Source: Rhizobium rhododendri (GTDB lineage: Bacteria > Pseudomonadota > Alphaproteobacteria > Rhizobiales > Rhizobiaceae). From it: a stretch of DNA of 64,000 nucleotides. The stretch lies in the NCBI RefSeq assembly GCF_007000325.2, contig NZ_CP117267.1, positions 1,488,001 to 1,552,000 on the forward strand, given 5' to 3'. How positions within the stretch are numbered: the stretch's first letter is position 1; every line of letters starts with the position of its first letter. Positions 38,798 through 47,933 of this stretch are shown in pieces. Made by a program: the position numbers and the translations under genes. The notes under the pieces were generated by a model that was given only the letters and a program-made list of their open reading frames with translations, did not search any database and was not told the origin of the DNA.

Positions 38798-39931
38798 TTA
38801 CTTCAAGAGCGCCTGTGCCTCTTCGATGCCGAGTGCTGCCGGCTGGCTGCAGGTGGTCGTCAATTCGATAAACCGGTTATCGGCGCCGGAAGTCAGGATC
38901 GACGTCATGACATCGACGCCGTGCAGCGTACGGTCGAGCGAGCACCGGGCATCGCGCCCGTCGATGAGCGAGGCCGCCATGTCGGCGAGCCCGGCGGTGC
39001 GATAATTGGCGCGCGGACCCTGCGGACTTTCCTGGTTGGCGATGCCGAAGGGATGGTCCCATGCATCCAGCGTCTTGATATCCTTGTTGCGACCGCTGGC
39101 TTCGACCGTTCCACCGAAGAAATTCGGATCGGGCACGTAGAGCGAGCCCTCGGTGCCGTAGAGCTCGATGCTGCCGTGCCGATGCGACCAGACGTCCCAG
39201 CTGGCCGTCAGCGTGATGGTCGCGCCGCTGACGAATTCCAGCAACGCCTGGATGGTCGTCGGCGTCTTTACCGGAATGATTTCGCCATGACGTGGCTGGC
39301 TGGTGATCGTGCGGGTCTCCGACGCCATCGAGGTCATCGCTCCGACGCGCTTGACGGGCCCGATCAGGTTGATGAGATCGGCGACATAATAGGGGCCGAG
39401 ATCGAGGATCGGGCCGGCGCCTGGCAGGAAGAAGAAGTCAGGGTTTGGATGCCACATCTCCATGCCAGCGCTCATGACATGGCAGGTGCCCGACGTGATC
39501 CGGCCGATGCCGCCGTCGTCGATGAACTTGCGCGCCAACTGGTGGGCGCCGCCGAGAAAGGTGTCGGGAGCGCAGCCGACGGCGAGCCCCTTTTCCGTCG
39601 CAAGACGCCGCAGCGTCTCGCCCTCTTCCAGCGTCAGCACCAGCGGCTTTTCCGAGTAGACGTGCTTGCCGGCTTCGAGGATACGCTTGGAGACCGCGAA
39701 ATGGGCGTCCGGGATGGTCAGGTTGACGATCACGTCGAGCTCGTCGTTTGCGAGCAGCTCGTCGATCGTTTGTGCCCTGACGCCAAATTCCTCCGCCCGA
39801 AGCTCCGCCGCACCCATGTTGATGTCGGCGCAGGCGAGCACCTTCAATCCCTTGAAGAGCGGTGACAGCGTGAAATAGGTCGTTGAGATATTGCCGCATC
39901 CAATGATGCCGACACCGAGTTCCTTGGCCAT
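38798..39931 (-). CDS. Gfo/Idh/MocA-family oxidoreductase
   Basis: A 377-residue NAD(P)-dependent sugar dehydrogenase-like protein. It has the N-terminal Rossmann motif GVGIIGCGNIS and the family EKP motif in VYSEKPLVLT, followed by a C-terminal alpha/beta domain. Members oxidise inositols, glucose or sugar derivatives. It lies 14 bp after the sugar isomerase gene and 64 bp before the aldo/keto reductase gene on the same strand. The pairing with a xylose-isomerase-like enzyme recurs in sugar and inositol catabolic loci; the substrate is unknown. Confidence 0.88.
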   Translation of the reverse strand: MAKELGVGIIGCGNISTTYFTLSPLFKGLKVLACADINMGAAELRAEEFGVRAQTIDELLANDELDVIVNLTIPDAHFAVSKRILEAGKHVYSEKPLVLTLEEGETLRRLATEKGLAVGCAPDTFLGGAHQLARKFIDDGGIGRITSGTCHVMSAGMEMWHPNPDFFFLPGAGPILDLGPYYVADLINLIGPVKRVGAMTSMASETRTITSQPRHGEIIPVKTPTTIQALLEFVSGATITLTASWDVWSHRHGSIELYGTEGSLYVPDPNFFGGTVEASGRNKDIKTLDAWDHPFGIANQESPQGPRANYRTAGLADMAASLIDGRDARCSLDRTLHGVDVMTSILTSGADNRFIELTTTCSQPAALGIEEAQALLK

Positions 39932-39945
39932 GATGAGCCCTCCGA

Positions 39946-40707
39946 TCAGTAGGTCTTGAACGATGCGATAGAGCGCGTCACGACGCGGTCCAGATCGTTG
40001 GGATTGTCATGCTCCACCACATAATGGCGGGCGCCCGTCGACTTCAACGCCTGCATCAGCTTGGCCCAGTCGAGCGTGCCGTGGCCAACGTCGGCCCAGC
40101 CGCCCTCATCCGTGTTTTCGCCGGCTGGCGCGATGTCCTTGACGTGGACGGCGGTGATGCGCGCACCCAGGGTCTCGATCCAGGCGAACGGATCGGCGCC
40201 GCCGCGCACTACCCAGGCGATATCGGCCTCCCACGAAAGACCGGGGCCACCGGCCATGATGTGTTCCATCGGCGTCGAGCCATCGGCAAGCTTGACAAAC
40301 TCGAAATCATGGTTGTGCCAGCCGAAATCGAGGCCGGCATTCTTGAACCGGCGGCCCGCCGCCTCCAGCCGGGCGCCAAATGCATGCCAGCCCTTTGCGT
40401 CCGAGGGCCGCTGGTCAGGCATGATGTGCGGTGCGTAGATCGACTCGATGCCGAGCACGCCGGCGATCTCGAGGGCACGCTCGGGGTTGCTCTCCAGCAG
40501 GTCGAGGCCGAAGTGTCCGGTCGGCATGGTGAGGCCGTTACTGTCGAGATCGGCACGCATCGCCTTCAGTCCGGCATCGTCGAGGCTCGCATACATCGCG
40601 CCATAGCCCTCGACCTCCTTGTAGCCGGCCTTGGCAACCTTGGCGAACACGTCGGAAAACGGCGGGAACTCGCGGGCGCTGTAAAGCTGAAAACCAAGTG
40701 TCGTCAT
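39946..40707 (-). CDS. Sugar phosphate isomerase/epimerase (xylose-isomerase-like TIM barrel)
   Basis: A 253-residue AP-endonuclease-2/xylose-isomerase-like barrel. Metal-binding residues are suggested by DFGWHNHDFEF, WEADIAWVVRGG, ITAVHVKDIAP and the C-terminal YVVEHDNPND. The ATG at 40707 is preceded by GGAGGAGAAAGC. Proteins of this type isomerise or epimerise sugars or keto-sugars, often together with a Gfo/Idh/MocA oxidoreductase as here. Preceded by the beta-mannosidase gene (87-bp gap). Confidence 0.87.
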   Translation of the reverse strand: MTTLGFQLYSAREFPPFSDVFAKVAKAGYKEVEGYGAMYASLDDAGLKAMRADLDSNGLTMPTGHFGLDLLESNPERALEIAGVLGIESIYAPHIMPDQRPSDAKGWHAFGARLEAAGRRFKNAGLDFGWHNHDFEFVKLADGSTPMEHIMAGGPGLSWEADIAWVVRGGADPFAWIETLGARITAVHVKDIAPAGENTDEGGWADVGHGTLDWAKLMQALKSTGARHYVVEHDNPNDLDRVVTRSIASFKTY

Positions 40708-40794
40708 TGCTTTCTCCTCCATGGCCGTTCGGCCTGTCGTCTTGGCCGGCTTGTGCCGGTCGGGGTGCCGCCGATGGCAGCAACGTGATTGGGG

Positions 40795-43251
40795 TCAGTC
40801 CAGCGATTGGCAGGACTGCAGGTCGTAGAAACGGAAATCCGGCAGGGCGTCGGGCGCCATCGGCAGCGACGGCATGAACCTGACCAGCCGCGTCTCGCCT
40901 GCTGTAAGATCGAATGCGTTGTCGGAATAGCGCCCGTCTGTCTCGCTCTCGATCATGACGAAAAGTGCAAGTCCGCTGGCGGTGAGCGTCATTTCGACCG
41001 CCCCGTCCTCCGCGCGCTCGATGCGCCGGACGCTGAGGCCCGATGGCTCGAGTTCCAGCGCCTTGTAGGTACCGTGGACATAGTGTCCCTGCCCGCCCAT
41101 GCCGTTCGAAGCTGTGAATGTCCATCCGAGAAGGCAGCCGGGAGCAATCGCCGCAGCATCGACCTCGAAGGCAGTGACGGCAGCATCAGGACCGCAGGTC
41201 GCCTGCACCGACGTCATCGGCCTGACCTCGCCGGACATGGTGATGATGTGCAGCGCCAGGTCGATGCTGACCTCGTCAAGCGTGTCGTTGACGACGGACA
41301 TCCGGATCGTCGCCTTGTCCTCGCTCGGGATCGCGGCGACGGCGACAGGCTGGAAGAAGCGTCGCACCATGTAGTGCATCGCCTTCCAGCGCCCGCCATA
41401 ATCGAGGCTGGACCACGACGCGACCGGCCAGGTGTCGTTCAGCTGCCAGTAAATCGTCCCCATGCAATGGGGCTTCAGCGAGCGCCAGTAATCGACCGCC
41501 GTCTGGATCGCCAGCGCCTGCTGGATCTGGCTGAGATAGACGAAATTGGCGAAATCCTTGGGGAAGCGGAAATAGCGGAACATCGTTGCCGCGATCCGCT
41601 CGTTGCCGCCGGCGTTCTTCTGGTGAAGCTCCATCACCGGCGATGCGACGTTCATGTCCTTCGGCTCGGCATAGGTCCGGATGACCGGCAGCGAGGTGTA
41701 GGACTGAAAGCCGAATTCCGAGCAGAAGCGCGGGCGCACGGAGCGGTAATTGTCAAAGCTCTTGTTCTCGTGCCAGACCGACCAGTAGTGCATGTCGCCG
41801 GAGCCATCGGCATGCCAGGCATCGCCGAAATCGAGATAGCCCGAGGCCGGGCTCGACGGCCACCAGATCGCCTCCGGCGCCGCCTGCTTCATGGCAAGCT
41901 CGATGGTCCGGTTGAGCCGGTCGTATGAGACCAGGTAGCGGTCGCGATCCTTGCGCGATTCCTCGAACCAGGTGAGAGCGCCCACCAGTTCGTTGTCGCC
42001 GCACCAGAGCGCGATCGAGGGATGGCTGGCCAGACGCTTTACCTGATACGTCACCTCGGCCGCGACATTGTCGAGAAAGTCCCCGGTCGAGGGATAGAGA
42101 TTGCAGGCGAACATGAAGTCCTGCCAGATCATCAGGCCAAGCCGGTCGCAGATGTCGTAGAACCAGCCGGCCTCGTAGAAGCCGCCGCCCCACACCCGGA
42201 TCATGTTCATGTGCACATCGGCTGCAGACTGCAGCAGGTCCTCGGTCTTTTCCCGGCTCGAGCGCGAGAACAGCGCATCGGCGGGGATCCAGTTGGCACC
42301 GCGGCAGAAGATCTCGCGACCGTTGACCTTGAAGGCAAACCGGCTGCCGGCCGCATCCTTGTCGGTGATCAGTTCGATGGTGCGAAGACCGATCTGCCGT
42401 GTCACCACCTCGTTTCCGGTTTCGACCGACAGCCTGTAGAGCGCCTGCTCGCCGCTGCCGGCAGGCCACCAGAGCCTCGGTTCGTCGATATGGAAGACGT
42501 GGGTAATGGCGGTCTCGCCGGCCACCACGCCGCAATCAAGCCGCACCCGCTCGCCGTCCAATTCGAAATAGAGCTGTGCCACCCCCTGCCGGCCGGCAAA
42601 CAAGGCCGCCGTCACCAGGAGATCGACGGTGCCGTCGTCGTTGTGCATCTGGCGCGTCGTCACGCTCTCGATCCGCGCCGTCTCCAGCCGGCGCAGCGCT
42701 ACCGTGCCGTAAAGTCCGAGCGGCGCGATAGCGATATTCCAGTCCCAGCCGAAATGGCTCTGCGGCTTGCGCAGCATGTTGCCGTTGGCGATGGGCGAAT
42801 TGCCGGGATGGTAGGGGATGTAGAAGGGCTGCTTCTCCTGCAAGGCGGCGCCGACTGCAATGCTGGAATGCAGCACGATGCTGAGCGTGTTTTCACCGGG
42901 TCGCAGAGCCTTGGAAACATCGGGACGATAGCGGCGAAAGCAATTGTCCGCCTCGAGCACGACGGTATCGTTGATCGTAACGGTCGCCACCGTATCGAGA
43001 GAGTCGATATCGAGATACCAGTCGCCGTCGACCTTGCCGAGAACAAAGCGCCGTTGCAGAACCCAGTCACGATGCGCCACCCATTGGACGATCTCCTCGT
43101 TGCGCCCGACATAGGGATCGACAATGATGCCGGCCGCCTGCAGTGCCGAATGAACGTCGCCGGGGATCTGGATTTCAGCCTGGTGGTCACTGCCCGGCGA
43201 TGTCAGCTGCCATGCGCCGGCGAGATCGATCGTAGTTTCTGTATCCGTCAT
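40795..43251 (-). CDS. GH2-family beta-mannosidase-like glycosidase
   Basis: An 818-residue cytoplasmic enzyme with the GH2 order of jelly-roll, immunoglobulin-like and TIM-barrel domains. The acid/base Glu421 lies in WCGDNEL and the nucleophile Glu512 in FCSEFGFQS. The motif KVNGREIFCRGANWIPADAL and the IRVWGGGFYE segment are characteristic of beta-mannosidases rather than beta-galactosidases. It removes terminal beta-linked mannose from manno-oligosaccharides. ATG 43251 has AGGAA ten bases upstream. With no signal peptide, it must act on oligosaccharides imported by the adjacent ABC transporter. Confidence 0.9.
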   Translation of the reverse strand: MTDTETTIDLAGAWQLTSPGSDHQAEIQIPGDVHSALQAAGIIVDPYVGRNEEIVQWVAHRDWVLQRRFVLGKVDGDWYLDIDSLDTVATVTINDTVVLEADNCFRRYRPDVSKALRPGENTLSIVLHSSIAVGAALQEKQPFYIPYHPGNSPIANGNMLRKPQSHFGWDWNIAIAPLGLYGTVALRRLETARIESVTTRQMHNDDGTVDLLVTAALFAGRQGVAQLYFELDGERVRLDCGVVAGETAITHVFHIDEPRLWWPAGSGEQALYRLSVETGNEVVTRQIGLRTIELITDKDAAGSRFAFKVNGREIFCRGANWIPADALFSRSSREKTEDLLQSAADVHMNMIRVWGGGFYEAGWFYDICDRLGLMIWQDFMFACNLYPSTGDFLDNVAAEVTYQVKRLASHPSIALWCGDNELVGALTWFEESRKDRDRYLVSYDRLNRTIELAMKQAAPEAIWWPSSPASGYLDFGDAWHADGSGDMHYWSVWHENKSFDNYRSVRPRFCSEFGFQSYTSLPVIRTYAEPKDMNVASPVMELHQKNAGGNERIAATMFRYFRFPKDFANFVYLSQIQQALAIQTAVDYWRSLKPHCMGTIYWQLNDTWPVASWSSLDYGGRWKAMHYMVRRFFQPVAVAAIPSEDKATIRMSVVNDTLDEVSIDLALHIITMSGEVRPMTSVQATCGPDAAVTAFEVDAAAIAPGCLLGWTFTASNGMGGQGHYVHGTYKALELEPSGLSVRRIERAEDGAVEMTLTASGLALFVMIESETDGRYSDNAFDLTAGETRLVRFMPSLPMAPDALPDFRFYDLQSCQSLD

Positions 43252-43372
43252 GCCGTCATTTCCTAAATTCAACGCCGAAAGCGCCTCTCGCTCTTTCTTC
43301 GCTCAGTCCTCGGCCAGCTGGGCATGCCTCAGCGGCGCTGAAGCGCCGACGGAGACCCGCAACCCCTCGCCC

Positions 43373-44464
43373 CTAGATCCGCAATTCTGTCGCAGCATCG
43401 AAGACCGAGGCCACGGACATATCGAAAATCAGCTTGATCGCCGCACCCGGCTTGAAGCGTCGCGCGCCGTTGATGCGCACCGACATGATGTGGCCGGCAT
43501 GCTTGATCCACAAAAGATTATCGGCCCCCATCGGCTCTTCGATATCGACGACCGCATCGTGGACTTCAGCACCGGGACCGGCGGCCTCGTTGACCCCGAT
43601 ATGCTCCGGACGCAGCCCGAGCACGACCTTGCGACCCGCCACAAGCGGCTCGGAAGCCGCATAGCCGTCGAGCGTGAAGTCCACGCCGTTGGTCGTGAAG
43701 GCCACCTTGCCGTCCCGCTCGACCAGCTCGCCACGCAGGAAGTTCATCGACGGCGAGCCGATGAAGCCGGCGACGAACAGGTTGCGCGGCGCATTGTAGA
43801 TCGTGGTGGGATCGTCGAGTTGCTGGATGACGCCGTTCTTCATGATGGCGATGCGGTCGGCAAGCGTCAGAGCCTCGATCTGGTCGTGGGTGACGTAGAT
43901 CATGGTGTTCTTCAGCGCATGGTGCAGGCGCTTGATTTCGACGCGCAGTTCGGAGCGCAGCTTTGCATCGAGATTGGACAGCGGTTCGTCGAACAGGAAG
44001 ACATCGACGTCGCGCACCAGCGCCCGGCCGATGGCAACGCGCTGCCGCTGGCCGCCCGAGAGTTCGGCCGGCTTGCGCTTCAGCAGCGGCTGGATCTGCA
44101 GGATCTCGGCAGCCCTTGCGATGCGCTTTTCGATCTCCGCCTTCGGCAGACGCGCCACGCGGAGGCCGAAGGACAGGTTCTTTTCGACCGTCATCTGCGG
44201 ATAGAGAGCGTAGGACTGGAACACCATGCCGATGCCGCGGTCCTTTGGCTCTTCCCAGGTGACGTTCTTGTCCTTGATGAAGATCTGGCCGTCGGAGATG
44301 TCCAGCAACCCGGCAATGCAATTCAAAAGCGTCGACTTGCCGCAGCCGGACGAGCCGAGAAGCACCAGGAACTCGCCGTCCGCGATTTCGAGGTTGAGGT
44401 TCTGCAGGACATTGACCGCGCCGAAATTGAGCGACAGATCGCGAATGGAAACACTGGATGTCAT
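43373..44464 (-). CDS. ABC transporter ATP-binding protein, MalK/UgpC type
   Basis: A 363-residue sugar-importer ATPase with Walker A GSSGCGKST, signature LSGGQRQRVA, Walker B DVFLFDEPLSNLDA, the H-loop in YVTHDQIEALTLADR and a C-terminal TOBE/regulatory domain of about 130 residues, as in MalK and UgpC. ATG 44464 follows the permease stop by two bases. It energises the two permeases encoded just upstream. A longer frame running through the permease gene is a reading-frame artefact. Confidence 0.94.
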   Translation of the reverse strand: MTSSVSIRDLSLNFGAVNVLQNLNLEIADGEFLVLLGSSGCGKSTLLNCIAGLLDISDGQIFIKDKNVTWEEPKDRGIGMVFQSYALYPQMTVEKNLSFGLRVARLPKAEIEKRIARAAEILQIQPLLKRKPAELSGGQRQRVAIGRALVRDVDVFLFDEPLSNLDAKLRSELRVEIKRLHHALKNTMIYVTHDQIEALTLADRIAIMKNGVIQQLDDPTTIYNAPRNLFVAGFIGSPSMNFLRGELVERDGKVAFTTNGVDFTLDGYAASEPLVAGRKVVLGLRPEHIGVNEAAGPGAEVHDAVVDIEEPMGADNLLWIKHAGHIMSVRINGARRFKPGAAIKLIFDMSVASVFDAATELRI

Positions 44465-44466
44465 GA

Positions 44467-45405
44467 TCAACCCTTTACTGCGCCGGCGGCAATGCCCCGG
44501 ACGAAAAGCCGTCCCGAGACGAAATAGACGATCAGCGGAACGAGGCCGGTGAGGATCGTCGCGGCCATATTGACGTTGTATTCCTTCACGCCCTGAACGG
44601 AATTGACGATATTGTTCAACTGCACCGTCATCGGATAGAGATCGGGCGTCGTGTAGACGACCCCGAACAGGAAGTCGTTCCAGATACCGGTGACCTGCAG
44701 GATCATCGCGACGACGAAGATCGGCAGCGACATCGGCACCATGATCTTGAAGTAGATGCCCCAGAAGCCTGCGCCATCGACGCGGGCCGCCTTGAACAGT
44801 TCCTGCGGCAAGGATGTGAAGTAGTTGCGGAACAGCAGCGTCAGGATCGGCATGCCGAAGACAGAATGCACCAGCACCAGTCCCGTCAGCGAGCCGTAAA
44901 GCCCGATCGAGCGAAGCATGATGACGATCGGGTAGAGCATGACCTGATAAGGCACGAAGGCGCCGAAGATCAGGATCGTGAAGAACAGCTGCGCTCCCTT
45001 GAAGCGCCAGTTGGCGAGCGCGTAGCCGTTGACCGAGGCGATTGCGATCGAAATCAGCACCGACGGCAGGGTGATCCTGACAGAGTTCCAGAACCCGCGG
45101 CTCAGTCCGTCGCAATTCAGACCGGTGCAGGCGGAGGACCAGGCCTTCACCCAGGGCTCGAACGTAATCTCCATCGGCGGAGAGAAGATGTTGCCCATCC
45201 GGATCTCGGGCATACCCTTAAGCGACGTGACGATCATCACGTAGAGCGGCAGGAGATAGTAGGCCGCAACGACGAAGAGCGTGCCGTAGAGCATGATGTT
45301 GCGGGGCGAAACGATCCGCCGGGGCTTGGCACCGCTCGGGCCGGAAAGCGTACGCGGTGCCGCCATGCCGGGGGCTAGTTGATTGACTGCGAGCACGTCA
45401 GGCAT
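44467..45405 (-). CDS. Sugar ABC transporter permease, MalG type
   Basis: A 312-residue inner-membrane permease with six predicted helices and the EAA loop ELFKAARVDGAGFWGIYFKI that contacts the ATPase. Its long first periplasmic loop and the C-terminal NNIVNS region fit the MalG/UgpE class. I chose ATG 45405 (MPDVLAVNQ), which overlaps the upstream permease gene by eight bases; an ATG at 45423 is also open. It partners the MalF-type permease encoded before it. Confidence 0.92.
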   Translation of the reverse strand: MPDVLAVNQLAPGMAAPRTLSGPSGAKPRRIVSPRNIMLYGTLFVVAAYYLLPLYVMIVTSLKGMPEIRMGNIFSPPMEITFEPWVKAWSSACTGLNCDGLSRGFWNSVRITLPSVLISIAIASVNGYALANWRFKGAQLFFTILIFGAFVPYQVMLYPIVIMLRSIGLYGSLTGLVLVHSVFGMPILTLLFRNYFTSLPQELFKAARVDGAGFWGIYFKIMVPMSLPIFVVAMILQVTGIWNDFLFGVVYTTPDLYPMTVQLNNIVNSVQGVKEYNVNMAATILTGLVPLIVYFVSGRLFVRGIAAGAVKG

Positions 45406-46294
45406 TCTTCCGGCCTCCGCCAAATTCGAGGTAGGCCCATGGGACGACGACGATCACCACCGAGATCAACATCATCGTCGAGGCCGCGAAACCCTGACCG
45501 AGATTTTGCGCCAGGAACATGAGGTCGTAGACGTATTTGGCGGGAACTTCCGAAGCGATCCCGGGCCCGCCACCCGTCTGCGCGACAACCAGGTCGTAAA
45601 GTTTGACGATGCCGCTGGTGATGATCACCAGCGTGGTGATGAAGACCGGACGCATCATCGGGATGATGATCAGCAGGTAGGTTTTCCACATCGGGATGCC
45701 GTCCACCCGGGCAGCCTTCCAGATATCCTCGTCGATACCGCGCAGGCCGGCGAGCATCAGGCACATGACGAGCCCGGTGCCTTGCCAGAGACCGGCGATC
45801 AGCACACCGTAGATGACAATTCTCTGGTCATAGAGCGGATCGAAGGTGAAGGTCGAAAAACCCAGGCTGCGCACGATGTGCTGGATGCCGAATTCCGGGT
45901 TGAGGATCCACTGCCAGACAAGCCCCGTGACGATGAAGGACATCGCGAACGGGTAGAGGAAGATCGTTCGAAACGTGTTTTCGAACCGGATCTTCTGGTC
46001 CATCAGGGCCGCCAGCAGGAAGCCGATCAGCAGGCTGAAGATCAGCGACAATATTCCGTAGATCGCCAGGTTCTCGATGGAGATCAGCCAGCGCTGCGTC
46101 CCCCACAGCCGGCGGTACTGGTCCAGCCCGACGAAATTGAGCCGGGGCAAAAGCTTCGAGTTGGTGAACGAATAAACGACGGTCCAGATCGTTCCGCCGG
46201 TGAAGACGCAGAGCGCCGTCAGGATCATCGGGATGGAAGCGACCTTGGCGTTGAGATTTTTGAAAAGCTGCCTCGGGCGAGCATTCTGGGGCAT
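45398..46294 (-). CDS. Sugar ABC transporter permease, MalF type
   Basis: A 298-residue inner-membrane permease with six predicted helices and the EAA loop DIWKAARVDGIPMWKTYLLI. It forms the heterodimeric channel with the MalG-type permease, whose gene overlaps its 3' end. It follows the substrate-binding protein gene by 65 bp, with a GC-rich hairpin in that gap. Confidence 0.92.
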   Translation of the reverse strand: MPQNARPRQLFKNLNAKVASIPMILTALCVFTGGTIWTVVYSFTNSKLLPRLNFVGLDQYRRLWGTQRWLISIENLAIYGILSLIFSLLIGFLLAALMDQKIRFENTFRTIFLYPFAMSFIVTGLVWQWILNPEFGIQHIVRSLGFSTFTFDPLYDQRIVIYGVLIAGLWQGTGLVMCLMLAGLRGIDEDIWKAARVDGIPMWKTYLLIIIPMMRPVFITTLVIITSGIVKLYDLVVAQTGGGPGIASEVPAKYVYDLMFLAQNLGQGFAASTMMLISVVIVVVPWAYLEFGGGRKNA

Positions 46295-46326
46295 GGGGGC
46301 CTCGCGGTCCTGTCTCGGAAAGAGTG

Positions 46327-46347
46327 GCCGGCCCTGCGGGGGCCGGC
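46327..46347 (-). promoter_or_regulatory. Intercistronic hairpin between binding-protein and permease genes
   Basis: GCCGGCCC (46327-46334) pairs with GGGCCGGC (46340-46347) over a five-base loop, 13 bases past the binding-protein stop. There is no T run. In maltose-type operons hairpins at this place protect the upstream mRNA, so that more binding protein than permease is made. The same role is inferred here. Confidence 0.55.
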
Positions 46348-46359
46348 ACCAAAGCGAGC

Positions 46360-47598
46360 TTATTCGGCGCTGCCGATGATTTCGGCATAGCTCTTTTGCG
46401 CATCTTCGGGCTTGATGCTGGCGTCATTGAAGAACTGCGTCATCAGGTTGTTGAGCTGCGTCGTCGTGTCCGGAGTAATCAGTTCGTCCGTGCTTTTGAC
46501 GACATTGCCCTTCTTCAGGACAGCCAGCCCCTTCTTCATGCAGTCATTGGCAGCCGTCAGGTCGACGTCGCCACGAACTGGCATGGAACCCTTCTTGAGA
46601 TTGAAGGCGAGTTGGCCTGCAGGCGACATCATCACAGAGGCGAGCACTTCCTGCGCCTTGGACTGGTCGACGTTGGCAAGCTTGGGGAAGTAGATCGAAT
46701 CCCCGCCCGTGCTGATGTACGGATCGGCGGCACCGAGATCGACGAGGCATGTATAGTCCTTGCCGGCGACCTGGTTGGCGACCTGGAACTCGCCCTGCGC
46801 CCAGTCGCCCATCGACTGCGCCCCGGCCTTACCGGTGATCACGAGGTTGGTTGCCTGGTTCCAGTCCTGCACGTTGGAACCCTTGGCCAGCTTGCGGGCG
46901 TCGTCCGCAGCCTTGAAGATCTTGGCCATCTCCGGACCGGCCGCTGCCTTTGCGTCCTTCTTCTCATAGACATTGAGATAGAGGTCCTTGCCGCCGAGTG
47001 CGAGAAGCAGGTTGTTGAACAGTCCGGTGACCTGCCAGGACTGCTGACCCAGCGCCAGCGGAAGAATGCCGGCCTTTTGCAGCGCCGGACCGGCCGCGAC
47101 GAATTCATCCCAGTTCTTCGGAACAGCAACGCCAGCCTTTTCGAAAGCTGCGTTCGACAGCCACAGCCACTGCCAGGCATGGATGTTGACCGGTACGCAA
47201 TAGATCTTGCCATCGACGGTGCATCCGTCGAGAAGCGATGGCGGGTTGATGACTGATTTCCAGTTTTCCTTCATCGCGACATCGTTGAGATCGCGCATCA
47301 AGCCGGCCTGGACGAGCTCTTCTGCCTGCCGACCATGGTTGAACTGCGTGGCCCCCATCGGCTTGCCGCCGGTAATGCGCGAGACCATGATTGGCCGGGC
47401 TGTATCACCGGAACCGGCAATGGCACCGTCCACCCAATGGTTGCCTGTCGCATCGAATGCTTTCGCAAACTCCTTGACCGCCGCAGCCTCCCCGCCGGAC
47501 GTCCACCAATGCGTCACTTCAAGATCTGTGGCCTTCGCCGAAACGGCCGAAAGCGCCACGGAAGCCAGCATGGCGACCGTCAAAAAACGCATATTCAT
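46360..47598 (-). CDS. Sugar ABC transporter substrate-binding protein (family 1)
   Basis: A 412-residue periplasmic binding protein with a signal peptide (FLTVAMLASVALSAVSAKA). The mature start DLEVTHWWTSGGEAAAVKEF and the NQATNLVITGKAGAQSMGDW segment match the MalE-like extracellular solute-binding family. The start has GGAGGAG six bases upstream. It is the first gene of the operon and the most strongly expressed one to be expected. The ligand is probably a manno- or xylo-oligosaccharide, judged from the downstream hydrolases; the sequence alone does not show it. Confidence 0.93.
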   Translation of the reverse strand: MNMRFLTVAMLASVALSAVSAKATDLEVTHWWTSGGEAAAVKEFAKAFDATGNHWVDGAIAGSGDTARPIMVSRITGGKPMGATQFNHGRQAEELVQAGLMRDLNDVAMKENWKSVINPPSLLDGCTVDGKIYCVPVNIHAWQWLWLSNAAFEKAGVAVPKNWDEFVAAGPALQKAGILPLALGQQSWQVTGLFNNLLLALGGKDLYLNVYEKKDAKAAAGPEMAKIFKAADDARKLAKGSNVQDWNQATNLVITGKAGAQSMGDWAQGEFQVANQVAGKDYTCLVDLGAADPYISTGGDSIYFPKLANVDQSKAQEVLASVMMSPAGQLAFNLKKGSMPVRGDVDLTAANDCMKKGLAVLKKGNVVKSTDELITPDTTTQLNNLMTQFFNDASIKPEDAQKSYAEIIGSAE

Positions 47599-47613
47599 GA
47601 GTTCTCCTCCCTC

Positions 47614-47629
47614 ACTGAAACGTTACAGT
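47614..47629. promoter_or_regulatory. Probable LacI-family operator at the sugar operon promoter
   Basis: ACTGAAACGTTACAGT is a near-perfect 16-bp palindrome with the central CG typical of LacI-family operators. It ends 16 bases upstream of the binding-protein ATG. A matching palindrome lies at 47934-47947. A possible promoter, TTGCGC (47656-47661) with TACGTT (47633-47638) on the minus strand, would place the operator over the start site. Confidence 0.72.
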
Positions 47630-47782
47630 AAAAACGTAGAGCAATCGTTTTGAGGGCGCAACTACCTGGGTGCAATTTTCTCAGAAAAAAGCCCATCCTT
47701 CCCATTGTGAGCATCTACCAAGCAAAAATGAGTGTTGCGCTCAGCAAAAAGGCAAATCGGCTCCAGGCCGAAAATTATTATC

Positions 47783-47803
47783 AATACATTGATTTAATGT
47801 ATT
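47783..47803. repeat. AT-rich perfect inverted repeat in the divergent region
   Basis: AATACATT (47783-47790) and AATGTATT (47796-47803) form a perfect 8-bp inverted repeat with a five-base spacer, in the middle of the 436-bp gap between the binding-protein gene and the LacI gene. Its role is unknown; it could bind a second regulator. The 76-codon open frame over it (47650-47880) looks non-coding. Confidence 0.5.
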
Positions 47804-47933
47804 TTTCTGAGCTATTCGACCCCTTCATTTCGGTGGTTATTTCGCGGTCGCACAAATTTGCGGCATTGCAGCGGAGATAGGAGAGATGGAGAGCTCCCCT
47901 GAAGAAAGGCAAAATATGGGCTCGACAACGCAG

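Noticed and set aside
43333..43348. CGGCGCTGAAGCGCCG palindrome between the ABC ATPase and beta-mannosidase genes, as a terminator
   Set aside because: The stem is short and has no T run; it may slow decay of the upstream mRNA but does not support splitting the operon.
43373..45115. A 580-codon frame that would fuse an extra N-terminal part to the ABC ATPase
   Set aside because: The first 217 codons overlap the real permease gene in another frame and resemble nothing. The ATPase proper starts at 44464.
47650..47880. A 76-codon plus-strand frame in the LacI divergent region
   Set aside because: It has no ribosome-binding site and AT-rich non-coding composition, and it covers the inverted repeat; most likely chance.
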